NCBI GenBank assembly: GCA_964643885.1
Contig: CAZXUI010000091.1
Coordinates: 1-16,949, forward strand
Source of the DNA: CAADGL01 sp964643885
Lineage (GTDB): Bacteria > Planctomycetota > Phycisphaerae > UBA1845 > Fen-1342
Length of the DNA stretch: 16,949 nt
Reading direction: 5' to 3'
Shown here piece after piece: positions 1 through 6,427 of this stretch (positions within the stretch are counted from its first letter, which is position 1; the number at the start of each line of letters is the position of its first letter). The position numbers were made by a program, and so were the translations under genes. A model generated the notes under the pieces. That model worked only from the letters and a program-made list of their open reading frames with translations. It was not told where the DNA came from and ran no database searches.

Positions 1-145
1 GACCGGTCTCTGACCGGTCTGATTGGGGGACCGGTCTCTGACCGGTCTGATTTGGAGGACCTGTCTCTGACCGGTCTGATTTGGGGGACCGGTCTCTGAC
101 CGGTCTGATTTGGGGGACCGGTCTCTGACCGGTCTCTGACCGGTC
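1..145. repeat. 29-bp tandem repeat built on GACCGGTC
   Basis: Four consecutive units start at 1, 29, 58 and 87 (28, 29, 29 and 29 bp), and a fifth, altered unit starts at 116. Each unit reads GACCGGTC-TCT-GACCGGTC followed by TGATTTGGGG or a close variant. The 8-mer GACCGGTC is its own reverse complement, so each unit holds two palindromes 3 bp apart. The last unit has a third GACCGGTC-like copy in place of the TGATTTGGGG tail. The array may begin before the window. Single copies of the same core occur near 9757 and 16635. Function unknown. Confidence 0.9.
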
Positions 146-149
146 CGGA

Positions 150-318
150 TCTGGCCGCGGAGCGGCCAAGGGCGCTGGCCACGCGTGAAGCGAGTCCGCC
201 GCCAGGCGGACGAGCGTAACCCGTGGGTCGCGTCGCTCCTCCACTTCGTATCCTGGGGGGCCTTCGTCTCGGATCACAGCACAAAAGGTCCAAACCCGCA
301 CCGCATTCTCATCCAAAA
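150..318 (+). repeat. Structured dispersed repeat, copy 1 (inverted partner at 16728-16905)
   Basis: Bases 153-239 match the reverse complement of 16814-16900 at 84 of 87 positions by hand alignment. Similarity then falls to about 80 percent and fades near 318. The well-conserved part contains a 6-bp hairpin (153-158 with 162-167) and a two-storey hairpin: an outer arm at 179-186 with 219-226 (one mismatch here, none in the other copy) around a perfect 7-bp inner stem at 194-200 with 205-211. Open frames across it are short and do not look like a known protein. It is probably a REP- or MITE-like non-coding element. Confidence 0.8.
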
Positions 319-345
319 TCGCGAACGGTCCGGTCGTGTCGTCCT

Positions 346-495
346 GGTGCGAGAAAGGGATTCTCGCACCAGCCGGCCGCTCAGAGATCCCTGCCAGCAC
401 GGGCAAGCTGAGCTTGCCCATGCCACCCGCCGGGCCGCTCCGGCCCGGCCGAGCGAGTCTACGGCTCGCCCTGGTGCGCGACAAGCCGCACCAGG
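346..495. repeat. Cluster of five adjacent stem-loops
   Basis: Five perfect inverted repeats follow each other with little space between them: 346-355 with 361-370 (10 bp), 401-409 with 411-419 (9 bp around one base), 430-436 with 442-448 (7 bp), 453-457 with 465-469 (5 bp) and 470-478 with 487-495 (9 bp). None is followed by a T run, so they do not look like ordinary intrinsic terminators. The GGGCAAGC...GCTTGCCC hairpin at 401-419 has a relative at 9785-9803. The cluster lies between the dispersed repeat and the korAB promoter. Confidence 0.75.
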
Positions 496-556
496 CGGGC
501 CCCGAGAGCCCGTTTCCCCCCTCCCAGCCCCATTTTCTACTGGAACGCCGATTGCC

Positions 557-585
557 TTGACGATAGCATCAATGGATGCTGTACT
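557..585 (+). promoter_or_regulatory. Candidate korAB promoter
   Basis: TTGACG (557-562) and TGTACT (580-585) are separated by exactly 17 bp, giving 5/6 and 4/6 matches to the sigma-70 type consensus. Transcription would start near 592, leaving a leader of about 135 bases before korA. This is the best -35/-10 pair I see between the repeats and the gene. It is a prediction from sequence only. Confidence 0.5.
565..580. promoter_or_regulatory. Candidate operator between -35 and -10
   Basis: The perfect inverted repeat AGCATC-AATG-GATGCT fills nearly all of the spacer of the candidate korAB promoter. A dimeric repressor bound here would block RNA polymerase. The position is what makes it interesting; no regulator is encoded nearby. 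Confidence 0.4.
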
Positions 586-592
586 TTCGGAT

Positions 593-608
593 AGCGCTCA
601 AGAGCGCT
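593..608. promoter_or_regulatory. Inverted repeat at predicted korAB transcript start
   Basis: AGCGCTC-AA-GAGCGCT is a 7-bp inverted repeat with a 2-base centre, just downstream of the predicted start point. It could be a second protein-binding site, or a hairpin at the 5' end of the mRNA that affects stability. Confidence 0.35.
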
Positions 609-726
609 GGTCCCCAATGCTCGCCTTCGTCGCAGACACGCTAGACGCGGGGATCGTCGCTTCCCCCTCTCTCGGCCGGCCGACACCGACTGCTCAGCCG
701 CCGCTCGCCCGATTGGAGCTCGCTGG

Positions 727-2613
727 ATGACCACCGCCACACGCGCGCAGGATGCACCGCACGGCCACGCCCCCAAACCGACCACCGAACTGCCGCACGC
801 CGCCATCCGCTTCGCCGGCGACTCCGGCGACGGCATGCAGCTCGCCGGGACGCAGTTCACCAATACGTCGGCCGTCTTCGGTAACGACGTCAGCACGCTG
901 CCGGACTTCCCGGCCGAGATTCGCGCCCCGGCCGGTACGCTCGCCGGCGTCTCGGGCTTCCAGATCAACTTCTCCAGCCACGAGATTCACACGCCGGGCG
1001 ACCAGGTCGACGCGCTGATCGCGATGAACCCGGCCGCGCTGGCCGCCAACATCAAGGATCTCGTCGACGGCGGCATCCTGATCCTGAATTCGGACGAGTT
1101 CACGCCGCGCAACCTGACGCTGGCCAAGTTCGACAAGCACCCGGCCGAGACCGGCGAACTGAAGCACTACCGCGTCTACCAGGTGCCGATCACCAAGCAC
1201 ACGCTGGAGGCGGTCGCCCCGACCGGACTGGGCTCGAAGGAAGCCGCCCGCTGCAAGAATTTCTATGCCCTGGGGCTGGTCTTCTGGATGTTCGACCGCC
1301 CGCTCGATACCACGCTGAGCTGGATCGAGACCAAATTCGCGACGATGCCCGCCGTGGCGGAGGCCAACCGCCTGGCGCTCAAGGCCGGCTACAACTTCGG
1401 CGAGACGGCCGAGCTCTTCCCCGTCCGCTACAAGGTCAACCGGGCCAAGCTCCCGCCGGGGCTCTATCGCAACCTGACGGGCAACCAGGCGACGGCGATC
1501 GGCCTGATTACGGCGGCGCGGCTGGCCGGCAAGCCGCTGGTCTACGGCACGTATCCGATCACGCCCGCCAGCGACATTCTGCACGAGCTGAGCCTGCACA
1601 AGAACTTCGACGTCCGCACGTTTCAGGCCGAGGATGAGATCGCGGCCGTCTGCGCCGCGATCGGCGCCAGCTTCGCCGGGGCCATCGGCGTGACGGGCTC
1701 CAGCGGGCCGGGGATCGCACTCAAGCAGGAGGCGGTCGGCCTGGCCGTGATGACCGAGCTGCCCTGCATCATCATCAACGTTCAGCGCGGCGGTCCGAGC
1801 ACCGGCCTGCCGACTAAAACCGAGCAGGCCGACCTGTGGCAGGCGGTCCTCGGCCGCAACGGCGAGTGCCCCGTGCCGGTGCTTGCGGCCCGCTCGCCGG
1901 CGGACTGTTTCTGGACGGCGATCGAGGCTACGCGGATCGCGCTCAACTACATGACGCCGGTGCTGATGCTCACGGACGGCTACCTGGCCAACGGCTCCGA
2001 GCCGTGGCGGATCGCCAAGGCCTCCGAGCTCAAGCCGATCATCGTGAAGCACCCTTCGAAGAACGGCGACGGCGAGTTTCAGCCCTACAAGCGCGACGAG
2101 CGCGGCGTCCGGCCGTGGGCGATCCCCGGCACGCCGGGGCTCGAGCACCGCATCGGCGGCCTCGAGAAGGAGGACGTGACCGGCAACGTCTCCTACGACC
2201 CGGCCAACCACCAGAAGATGATCAACCTGCGGGCCCAGAAGGTGCAGAACATCGCCCGCGAGCTGCCCGACGAAGAGGTTTTCGGCGACACGTCGGGCGA
2301 GCTGCTCGTCGTCTCCTGGGGCGGCACCTTCGGCAGCGTCCGCACCGCGGTCGAGAGCGCCCGCCAGGCTGGCGGGAGCGTCTCGCACCTGCATCTGCGC
2401 TGGCTGCACCCCATGGCTCGCAACGTCGAGACGGTCCTGCGCTCGTTCAAGCAGGTGCTCGTCTGCGAGCTGAACATGGGGCAGCTCCAGTTCGTGCTCC
2501 AGGGACGCTTCCTGGTCCGCTGCCACGGCCTGCACAAGGTCCAGGGCCGCCCGTTCCAGGTCAATGAAGTGCTCGCACAGATCAACGCCCTGCTCGAAGG
2601 GAAAGGCTCATGA
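727..2613 (+). CDS. korA: 2-oxoacid:ferredoxin oxidoreductase, fused gamma-alpha subunit
   Basis: This 628-aa cytoplasmic protein is the large subunit of an enzyme that oxidatively decarboxylates a 2-oxoacid (probably 2-oxoglutarate) to the acyl-CoA while reducing ferredoxin. The order is the standard fusion: a gamma domain at about residues 25-210 (opening FAGDSGDGMQLAG), the alpha pyrimidine-binding domain at about 250-460 with YPITPASD near 276, TGSSGPG near 322 and NVQRGGPSTGLPTKTEQ near 351, and a C-terminal alpha domain at about 530-628. Its length is normal for the two-subunit class. GGAG at 715-718, 8 bases upstream, supports the ATG start. It overlaps korB by the 4 bases ATGA, so the two are translationally coupled. 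Substrate choice (2-oxoglutarate or another oxoacid) cannot be settled from the sequence. No ferredoxin or delta subunit gene lies in the window. Confidence 0.93.
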   Translation: MTTATRAQDAPHGHAPKPTTELPHAAIRFAGDSGDGMQLAGTQFTNTSAVFGNDVSTLPDFPAEIRAPAGTLAGVSGFQINFSSHEIHTPGDQVDALIAMNPAALAANIKDLVDGGILILNSDEFTPRNLTLAKFDKHPAETGELKHYRVYQVPITKHTLEAVAPTGLGSKEAARCKNFYALGLVFWMFDRPLDTTLSWIETKFATMPAVAEANRLALKAGYNFGETAELFPVRYKVNRAKLPPGLYRNLTGNQATAIGLITAARLAGKPLVYGTYPITPASDILHELSLHKNFDVRTFQAEDEIAAVCAAIGASFAGAIGVTGSSGPGIALKQEAVGLAVMTELPCIIINVQRGGPSTGLPTKTEQADLWQAVLGRNGECPVPVLAARSPADCFWTAIEATRIALNYMTPVLMLTDGYLANGSEPWRIAKASELKPIIVKHPSKNGDGEFQPYKRDERGVRPWAIPGTPGLEHRIGGLEKEDVTGNVSYDPANHQKMINLRAQKVQNIARELPDEEVFGDTSGELLVVSWGGTFGSVRTAVESARQAGGSVSHLHLRWLHPMARNVETVLRSFKQVLVCELNMGQLQFVLQGRFLVRCHGLHKVQGRPFQVNEVLAQINALLEGKGS

Positions 2614-3632
2614 GCGAATCCGTCGGTCTGCCCACTCTCTCGCCCAAGGACTTCAAGAGCGATCAGGAAGTCCGCTGGTGCCCCGGCTGCGGCGACTACG
2701 CCATCCTGACGCAGATGCAGAAGATCATGGCCGAGCTCGGCGTGGAGCGCAGGGACACCGTCTTCGTCTCGGGCATCGGCTGCTCGAGCCGCTTCCCGTA
2801 TTACATGAACACCTACGGCTTCCACGGCATCCACGGCCGGGCGCCCGCGATCGCGACCGGGGTGCGGCTGGCCAACCCGCGGCTGGACGTGTGGGTGATC
2901 ACCGGTGACGGCGACGGCCTGAGCATCGGCGGGAACCACCTGCTGCACGCGATCCGCCGCAACGTCGGCCTGAAGATCATTCTGTTCAACAATCGCATCT
3001 ACGGGCTGACCAAGGGGCAATACTCGCCCACCAGCGAGCTGGGCAAGAAGACCAAGAGCACGCCCTTCGGGTCAGTGGATTATCCGATGCACCCGATCTC
3101 GGTCGCGATCGGGGCCGAGGTGACCTTCGTCGCCCGCTGCGTGGATGTCGACGTCAAGCACCAGCAGCAGGTCCTGAAGCGCGCCGCCGCCCACAAGGGC
3201 ACGGCCTTCGTCGAGATCTACCAGGACTGCAACGTCTACAACCACATGGCGTTCGAGTACGCATCCGACCGGCAGGTCCGCGAAGACCATCTGCTCTATC
3301 TCGAGCATGGCAAGCCGATGATCTTCGGCAAGCAGCGCAACCGCGGCATCCGCCTCAACGGGACGACGCCGGAGGTGGTCGAGCTCGGCAGCGGAATCAG
3401 CGCCGACGACCTGCTGATCCATGACGAGCGCTCGCCGGAGCCGACGCTGGCGTACCTGCTCTCGCGCATGCGCCACCCGGACTTTCCCGAGCCGGTCGGC
3501 GTGTTCCGCGCGATCGAGCAGCCGACCTACGAGTCGCTGGTGCTCCAGCAGATCGACACGCTGACCAAGAAGCTCGGGCCGGGCGAGCTGGATGCGCTGC
3601 TCAACGAGGGCGATACCTGGACGGTAAAATAG
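2610..3632 (+). CDS. korB: 2-oxoacid:ferredoxin oxidoreductase, beta subunit
   Basis: This 340-aa protein is the thiamine pyrophosphate-binding beta subunit that pairs with the preceding gamma-alpha subunit. It carries WCPGCGDY at residues 23-30, a third cysteine in GIGCSS at 58 and a fourth at 207 in YQDCN. In the family these four cysteines hold the [4Fe-4S] cluster that passes electrons to ferredoxin. The TPP/Mg motif is GDGDGLSIGGNH at about 99-110 with NNRIYGLTKGQYSPTS from 127. The start codon lies inside the end of korA (ATGA overlap), so no separate promoter is expected. The C-terminal part after about 230 is the extension usual in this class. It ends before a hairpin at 3673-3698 that separates it from the convergent dapB operon. 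Confidence 0.94.
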   Translation: MSESVGLPTLSPKDFKSDQEVRWCPGCGDYAILTQMQKIMAELGVERRDTVFVSGIGCSSRFPYYMNTYGFHGIHGRAPAIATGVRLANPRLDVWVITGDGDGLSIGGNHLLHAIRRNVGLKIILFNNRIYGLTKGQYSPTSELGKKTKSTPFGSVDYPMHPISVAIGAEVTFVARCVDVDVKHQQQVLKRAAAHKGTAFVEIYQDCNVYNHMAFEYASDRQVREDHLLYLEHGKPMIFGKQRNRGIRLNGTTPEVVELGSGISADDLLIHDERSPEPTLAYLLSRMRHPDFPEPVGVFRAIEQPTYESLVLQQIDTLTKKLGPGELDALLNEGDTWTVK

Positions 3633-3672
3633 CGCTGCGCCGATTGCGGGCGGGACGCTGGCGCACCCCAAG

Positions 3673-3698
3673 CAGCGCGCATCGGATCATGCGCGCTG
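3673..3698. terminator. Hairpin between convergent korB and dapB
   Basis: A perfect 10-bp stem (3673-3682 with 3689-3698) closes a 6-base loop between two genes that converge. Position and strength suit a bidirectional transcription end, but neither strand shows a T run, so Rho-independent action is not certain. Confidence 0.5.
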
Positions 3699-3767
3699 GC
3701 GCTCGCGGCCCAGCGCACGCCTCACCTGTGCTCGATCACACCACCCCACCGCGCGGCCCGCTGCCCC

Positions 3768-4598
3768 CTACCCCCTGTCACCTGTCACCGGTCGCTTGTC
3801 GCCGCTCCTGAGCACGTCCCGCATGTGATAGAACCCCGCCGCGCGGCCCGCCACCCACCGCGCCGCCCGCAGCGCACCGGCCGCAAAGACATCCCGCGAC
3901 TGGGCGCTGTGACTGAGCGTGATCACTTCTCCCTCCCCCGCCAGGTAGACCGAATGCTCGCCGACGACGCTGCCCATTCGCAGCGCATGCACGCCGATTT
4001 CCCCCTCGCCACGCCGCGTATCCGCGCCCGACCGCCCCGCCTTCATCGCCGCCCGCGCATCCACACCCCGCGCACCGGCCGCTTCCTCCAGCAGCATCCG
4101 CGCCGTCCCGCTGGGCGCGTCCAGCTTGTTGCGATGGTGCGCCTCGACGATCTCGATATCCCAGCCGCGTCCCAGCGCCCGCACCGCGTCCCCGACCAGC
4201 TCAGCCAGCAGGTTCACCCCCACGCTCATGTTCGCCGACCAGCACACCGCCACGCGCCCGGCCGCCTCCTTCAGCGCCTCCAGCTCCGCCCCGCCGATGC
4301 CCGTAGTGCCGCTCACCATCGCCACGCCGCGCTCGCCGCACCAGCGCGCCCACTGCGCCGCCGCCGCCGGCGCACTGAAATCCACCAGCACGTCGCAGGC
4401 GACGTCGCAGCGCTCGCTCGCCAGCACGCCGAGCGCCTCGACGCCGGCGAGCTTGCCGATGTCGTGCCCGAGCAGCGGATCATCCTCCCGCGTCAGTCCC
4501 GCCACGATGGAGAACCCGGGGTCCGCGCTCGCCAGCCGCACGATCGCGCCGCCCATTCGTCCCGTCGCGCCGCAGATCGCGATTCGGATCGGATTCAT
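3768..4598 (-). CDS. dapB: 4-hydroxy-tetrahydrodipicolinate reductase
   Basis: This 276-aa cytoplasmic enzyme reduces 4-hydroxy-tetrahydrodipicolinate with NAD(P)H on the way to diaminopimelate and lysine. It shows the N-terminal dinucleotide motif GATGRMG (residues 10-16), SGTTG (96-100), and the signature EAHHRNKLDAPSGTA with His154, His155 and Lys158, followed by DAPSGT for substrate binding. Near the C-terminus HSAQSRDVFAAGALRAARW is typical. I chose the ATG at 4598 because the family motif begins 10 residues after it and because it overlaps the stop of the TPR gene by ATGA; the frame is open further upstream. The family usually ends soon after a motif like MRDVL. Here about 13 more residues follow (RSGDKRPVTGDRG), encoded by a CTGTCAC-rich stretch. 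Confidence 0.94.
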   Translation of the reverse strand: MNPIRIAICGATGRMGGAIVRLASADPGFSIVAGLTREDDPLLGHDIGKLAGVEALGVLASERCDVACDVLVDFSAPAAAAQWARWCGERGVAMVSGTTGIGGAELEALKEAAGRVAVCWSANMSVGVNLLAELVGDAVRALGRGWDIEIVEAHHRNKLDAPSGTARMLLEEAAGARGVDARAAMKAGRSGADTRRGEGEIGVHALRMGSVVGEHSVYLAGEGEVITLSHSAQSRDVFAAGALRAARWVAGRAAGFYHMRDVLRSGDKRPVTGDRG

Positions 4599-4903
4599 GA
4601 AATGCTGTCCAGCAGGGCCTGCATCTCCCCCTGCGTGTGCCAGTCGCCGGCCGCGTGGGCGATCTCCATCCCCGCCTTCAACGTCGCCCGCGCGTCCGCC
4701 GCGCGCCCCAGCGCGATCTCCGAGCGCGCCTTGTGGTAGTAGGCCGCCGAGTACTTCGCGTCCACCTCGATCGCCTTGGCGAAGGCCGCGGCCGCCTCTT
4801 CCCACTGCTCCAGGTTGACGTGCTCCAGCCCGAGCCCGTAGTGCGACATCGGGTCGTCGCCGGCGATCTCCACCAGCTTGCGAAGCTGCTCCAGCCGCGT
4901 CAT
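4595..4903 (-). CDS. Small TPR-repeat protein
   Basis: This 102-aa soluble protein is almost entirely two tetratricopeptide repeats (about residues 16-49 and 50-83). The first includes MSHYGLGLEHVNLEQWEEAAAAFAKAIEVD in TPR register and the second begins KYSAAYYHKARSEIALGRAADA. It has no signal peptide and no membrane segment. TPRs mediate protein-protein contact, but the partner is unknown. It lies 4 bases after the SPOR-like gene and overlaps dapB by ATGA, so the three form one transcription unit. A direct role in lysine synthesis is not implied. Fold is fairly sure; function is not known. Confidence 0.8.
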   Translation of the reverse strand: MTRLEQLRKLVEIAGDDPMSHYGLGLEHVNLEQWEEAAAAFAKAIEVDAKYSAAYYHKARSEIALGRAADARATLKAGMEIAHAAGDWHTQGEMQALLDSIS

Positions 4904-4907
4904 CGAC

Positions 4908-5759
4908 TCACCTGCTCCGCACCTTCTCGAAGCGGCAGTCGCGGAACGAATACCCCTTCGACGCGTACTCCTTGCCCAGCTCCTTCACCCGCGCCTGCAA
5001 CGCGTCCGAGCGTTTGATCTCCGCCGCCCGCGTCGCGGCGTCCTTGTGATCACGCTGAAACGCTTCCTTCGCGACCAGCACGTAATCCGGGCCACGCCGG
5101 ATGACCGCGCACTCCACGCCTCGCTCACGCAGAAAATCGCGCGCCGCGATCGCCTTGTCCTGGTCCCGCTCGCGGAAGTACTGAATCACCAGATAGTGCA
5201 GCCCGGCCTCGAGCCGGAACGCCGCCACCGGCGGATTCCCCGCCGCCCCGCCCTCCGCGGCCCCCGGACCCGCCGCAGGGGTCGAATCGCTCGCCCCGGC
5301 CGCGCCACTGCCGCGCTCCGGCACGGCCACCTCGTCGGATCCCTCGCCCCCCACCAGCGACATGTCGGCCGGCGCCCCGTCGTCGCTGTTCTCGAGCAGC
5401 GCACCGCCGCCGCCGATCGTCCCGGCCGGCCGGGCCGAGCCCCGCCCCGCCTGAAACGCCACCACCACGACCACCAGCAGCGCTGCTCCCAGCACGGCCG
5501 CCATCGGCGTGCTCAGCGAGAGGTTGACTTTGCCGCCCTCCACCCGCATCGCCGCGGGATACACCGGAGTCGGAACCTCCGGCCCGCTCGACTCCGGCTC
5601 CGACGCCGGCCGCACCGGTTCCCGCTCCGCCGCGATGTGCACCGGCGGCGAGCTTTCCGCCGGCCGCCGTCGCCCATACTCGCTCGCCTTGCGATTGCGG
5701 CGAGCTACCTCGAACAGCACCGGCCGGTTCTTGCGCACTGCCACGACGCGATCCTCCAT
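4908..5759 (-). CDS. SPOR-like single-pass membrane protein
   Basis: From the ATG at 5759 this is a 283-aa protein with a bitopic layout. A basic N-terminal cytoplasmic part of about 80 residues is followed by one hydrophobic helix (PMAAVLGAALLVVVVVAFQ), a Gly/Ala/Pro/Ser-rich acidic linker, and a C-terminal domain of about 90 residues beginning LHYLVIQYFRERDQDKAIAA. The pattern, with a beta strand, then a helix containing AxxARDFL, then GVECAVIRRGPDYVLVA, resembles SPOR domains, which bind denuded peptidoglycan glycan strands at septa. SPOR is inference by pattern, not a clear match. A TTG at 5810 is an alternative start that adds 17 residues. First gene of the operon with the TPR gene and dapB. 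Confidence 0.65.
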   Translation of the reverse strand: MEDRVVAVRKNRPVLFEVARRNRKASEYGRRRPAESSPPVHIAAEREPVRPASEPESSGPEVPTPVYPAAMRVEGGKVNLSLSTPMAAVLGAALLVVVVVAFQAGRGSARPAGTIGGGGALLENSDDGAPADMSLVGGEGSDEVAVPERGSGAAGASDSTPAAGPGAAEGGAAGNPPVAAFRLEAGLHYLVIQYFRERDQDKAIAARDFLRERGVECAVIRRGPDYVLVAKEAFQRDHKDAATRAAEIKRSDALQARVKELGKEYASKGYSFRDCRFEKVRSR

Positions 5760-5816
5760 GAACTGCCGGCGTCCCAACAGCCGCCGGCACCTGACGGGCA
5801 AACGCCCCAATCGCGG

Positions 5817-5844
5817 ATTGTAGAACTTCTGCCCGCCCGCTCAA
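5817..5844 (-). promoter_or_regulatory. Candidate promoter of SPOR-TPR-dapB operon
   Basis: On the minus strand TTGAGC (5844-5839) and TACAAT (5822-5817) are 16 bp apart. The start point would be near 5810, about 50 bases upstream of the ATG at 5759. A TTG codon at 5810 sits exactly 6 bases after the -10 box, so a leaderless start there cannot be excluded. Confidence 0.45.
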
Positions 5845-5897
5845 CCGTGCGGCGAATGGATCGTCCCACTGCCGGCCCGCCGCCGCGGCCGCGGCGC

Positions 5898-5905
5898 GAT
5901 AAAAT
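5898..5905 (+). promoter_or_regulatory. Possible -10 box for thioesterase gene
   Basis: GATAAAAT is a rare AT-rich island in GC-rich DNA. TAAAAT (5900-5905) matches the -10 consensus at 5/6, but I see no recognisable -35 box. The start point would be about 48 bases before the TTG start codon at 5960. Confidence 0.3.
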
Positions 5906-5946
5906 GGCCTCGCTCGGGCCGCTCGTCCGTCGGCCGGACCACCCGC

Positions 5947-5951
5947 GGAGG
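5947..5951 (+). promoter_or_regulatory. Ribosome binding site that fixes a TTG start
   Basis: GGAGG lies 8 bases upstream of TTG at 5960, with no ATG or GTG at a comparable distance. This supports TTG as the initiation codon of the thioesterase gene. Confidence 0.7.
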
Positions 5952-5959
5952 CGCACAGC

Positions 5960-6352
5960 TTGAAAGCGTCACTCGAACCGGGAACGTCCTGCGAAATGCA
6001 GATCCGGGTCGCGCCGGAGATGTGCCCCCACTTCGACGGCGCCCTGGTTCACCCCGTCTACGCGACCTGGACGGCCGTCTATCACATGGAGATCGTGGGC
6101 CGCAAGCTCCTCGCCCCTTACCTGGCCCCCGATCAGGAGGCGGTCGGCACGCGGCTCTCGATCGAGCACAAGTCGATGGCGATGATCGGTTCGCTCGTCA
6201 CGGTCCGCGCGGTCGTGCGCTCGTTCCAGGGCCACCGGCTGATCTGCGACATGTCGGCCGAGAGCGACGGCCGCGTCATCGCCGAGGGGGAGTTCGTGCA
6301 GACGATCCTCCCGAAGTCGCGCCTGGAGGCGTTGATGCGGCGCCACTCTTAG
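5960..6352 (+). CDS. FlK-like hotdog thioesterase
   Basis: This is a 130-aa, single-domain hotdog protein without a signal peptide. The segment VYATWTAVYHMEIVGRKLLAPYL followed by EAVGTRLSIEHKSMAMIGSLVTVRA aligns by eye with the fluoroacetyl-CoA thioesterase FlK and related acyl-CoA thioesterases. Thr36, Glu44 and His70 have the same spacing (8 and 26 residues) as the FlK catalytic residues Thr42, Glu50 and His76 as I recall them. It therefore probably hydrolyses a small acyl-CoA thioester. Fluoroacetyl-CoA itself is unlikely to be the natural substrate outside fluoroacetate producers. Translation starts at TTG with a strong GGAGG. It is divergent from the SPOR operon and stands alone, with no clue to pathway from neighbours. 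Confidence 0.8.
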   Translation: MKASLEPGTSCEMQIRVAPEMCPHFDGALVHPVYATWTAVYHMEIVGRKLLAPYLAPDQEAVGTRLSIEHKSMAMIGSLVTVRAVVRSFQGHRLICDMSAESDGRVIAEGEFVQTILPKSRLEALMRRHS

Positions 6353-6427
6353 CCGTGCTCGCTTCGCCGGGAACGTCCGTCAACCCGCCGGATTCGCGGG
6401 CCGTACTGGACATGCGAAGCGGCGCGA

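Noticed and set aside
1..145. CRISPR array
   Set aside because: Units are contiguous 29-bp copies with no unique spacers; this is a plain tandem repeat.
185..730. Open frames in the first 730 bases (181, 62 and 74 aa)
   Set aside because: They run through the dispersed repeat and hairpins, lack motifs, and have no ribosome binding site. A similar peptide appears in the inverted copy near the end only because the DNA repeat is conserved.
694..2535. 613-aa open frame on the minus strand opposite korA
   Set aside because: It mirrors korA across nearly its full length, is rich in Arg/Asp/Val/Gly typical of GC-rich antisense frames, and has no known motif.
3768..4805. 345-aa version of DapB starting at 4805
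   Set aside because: The first 69 residues are out-of-frame TPR gene sequence; the family begins at 4598.
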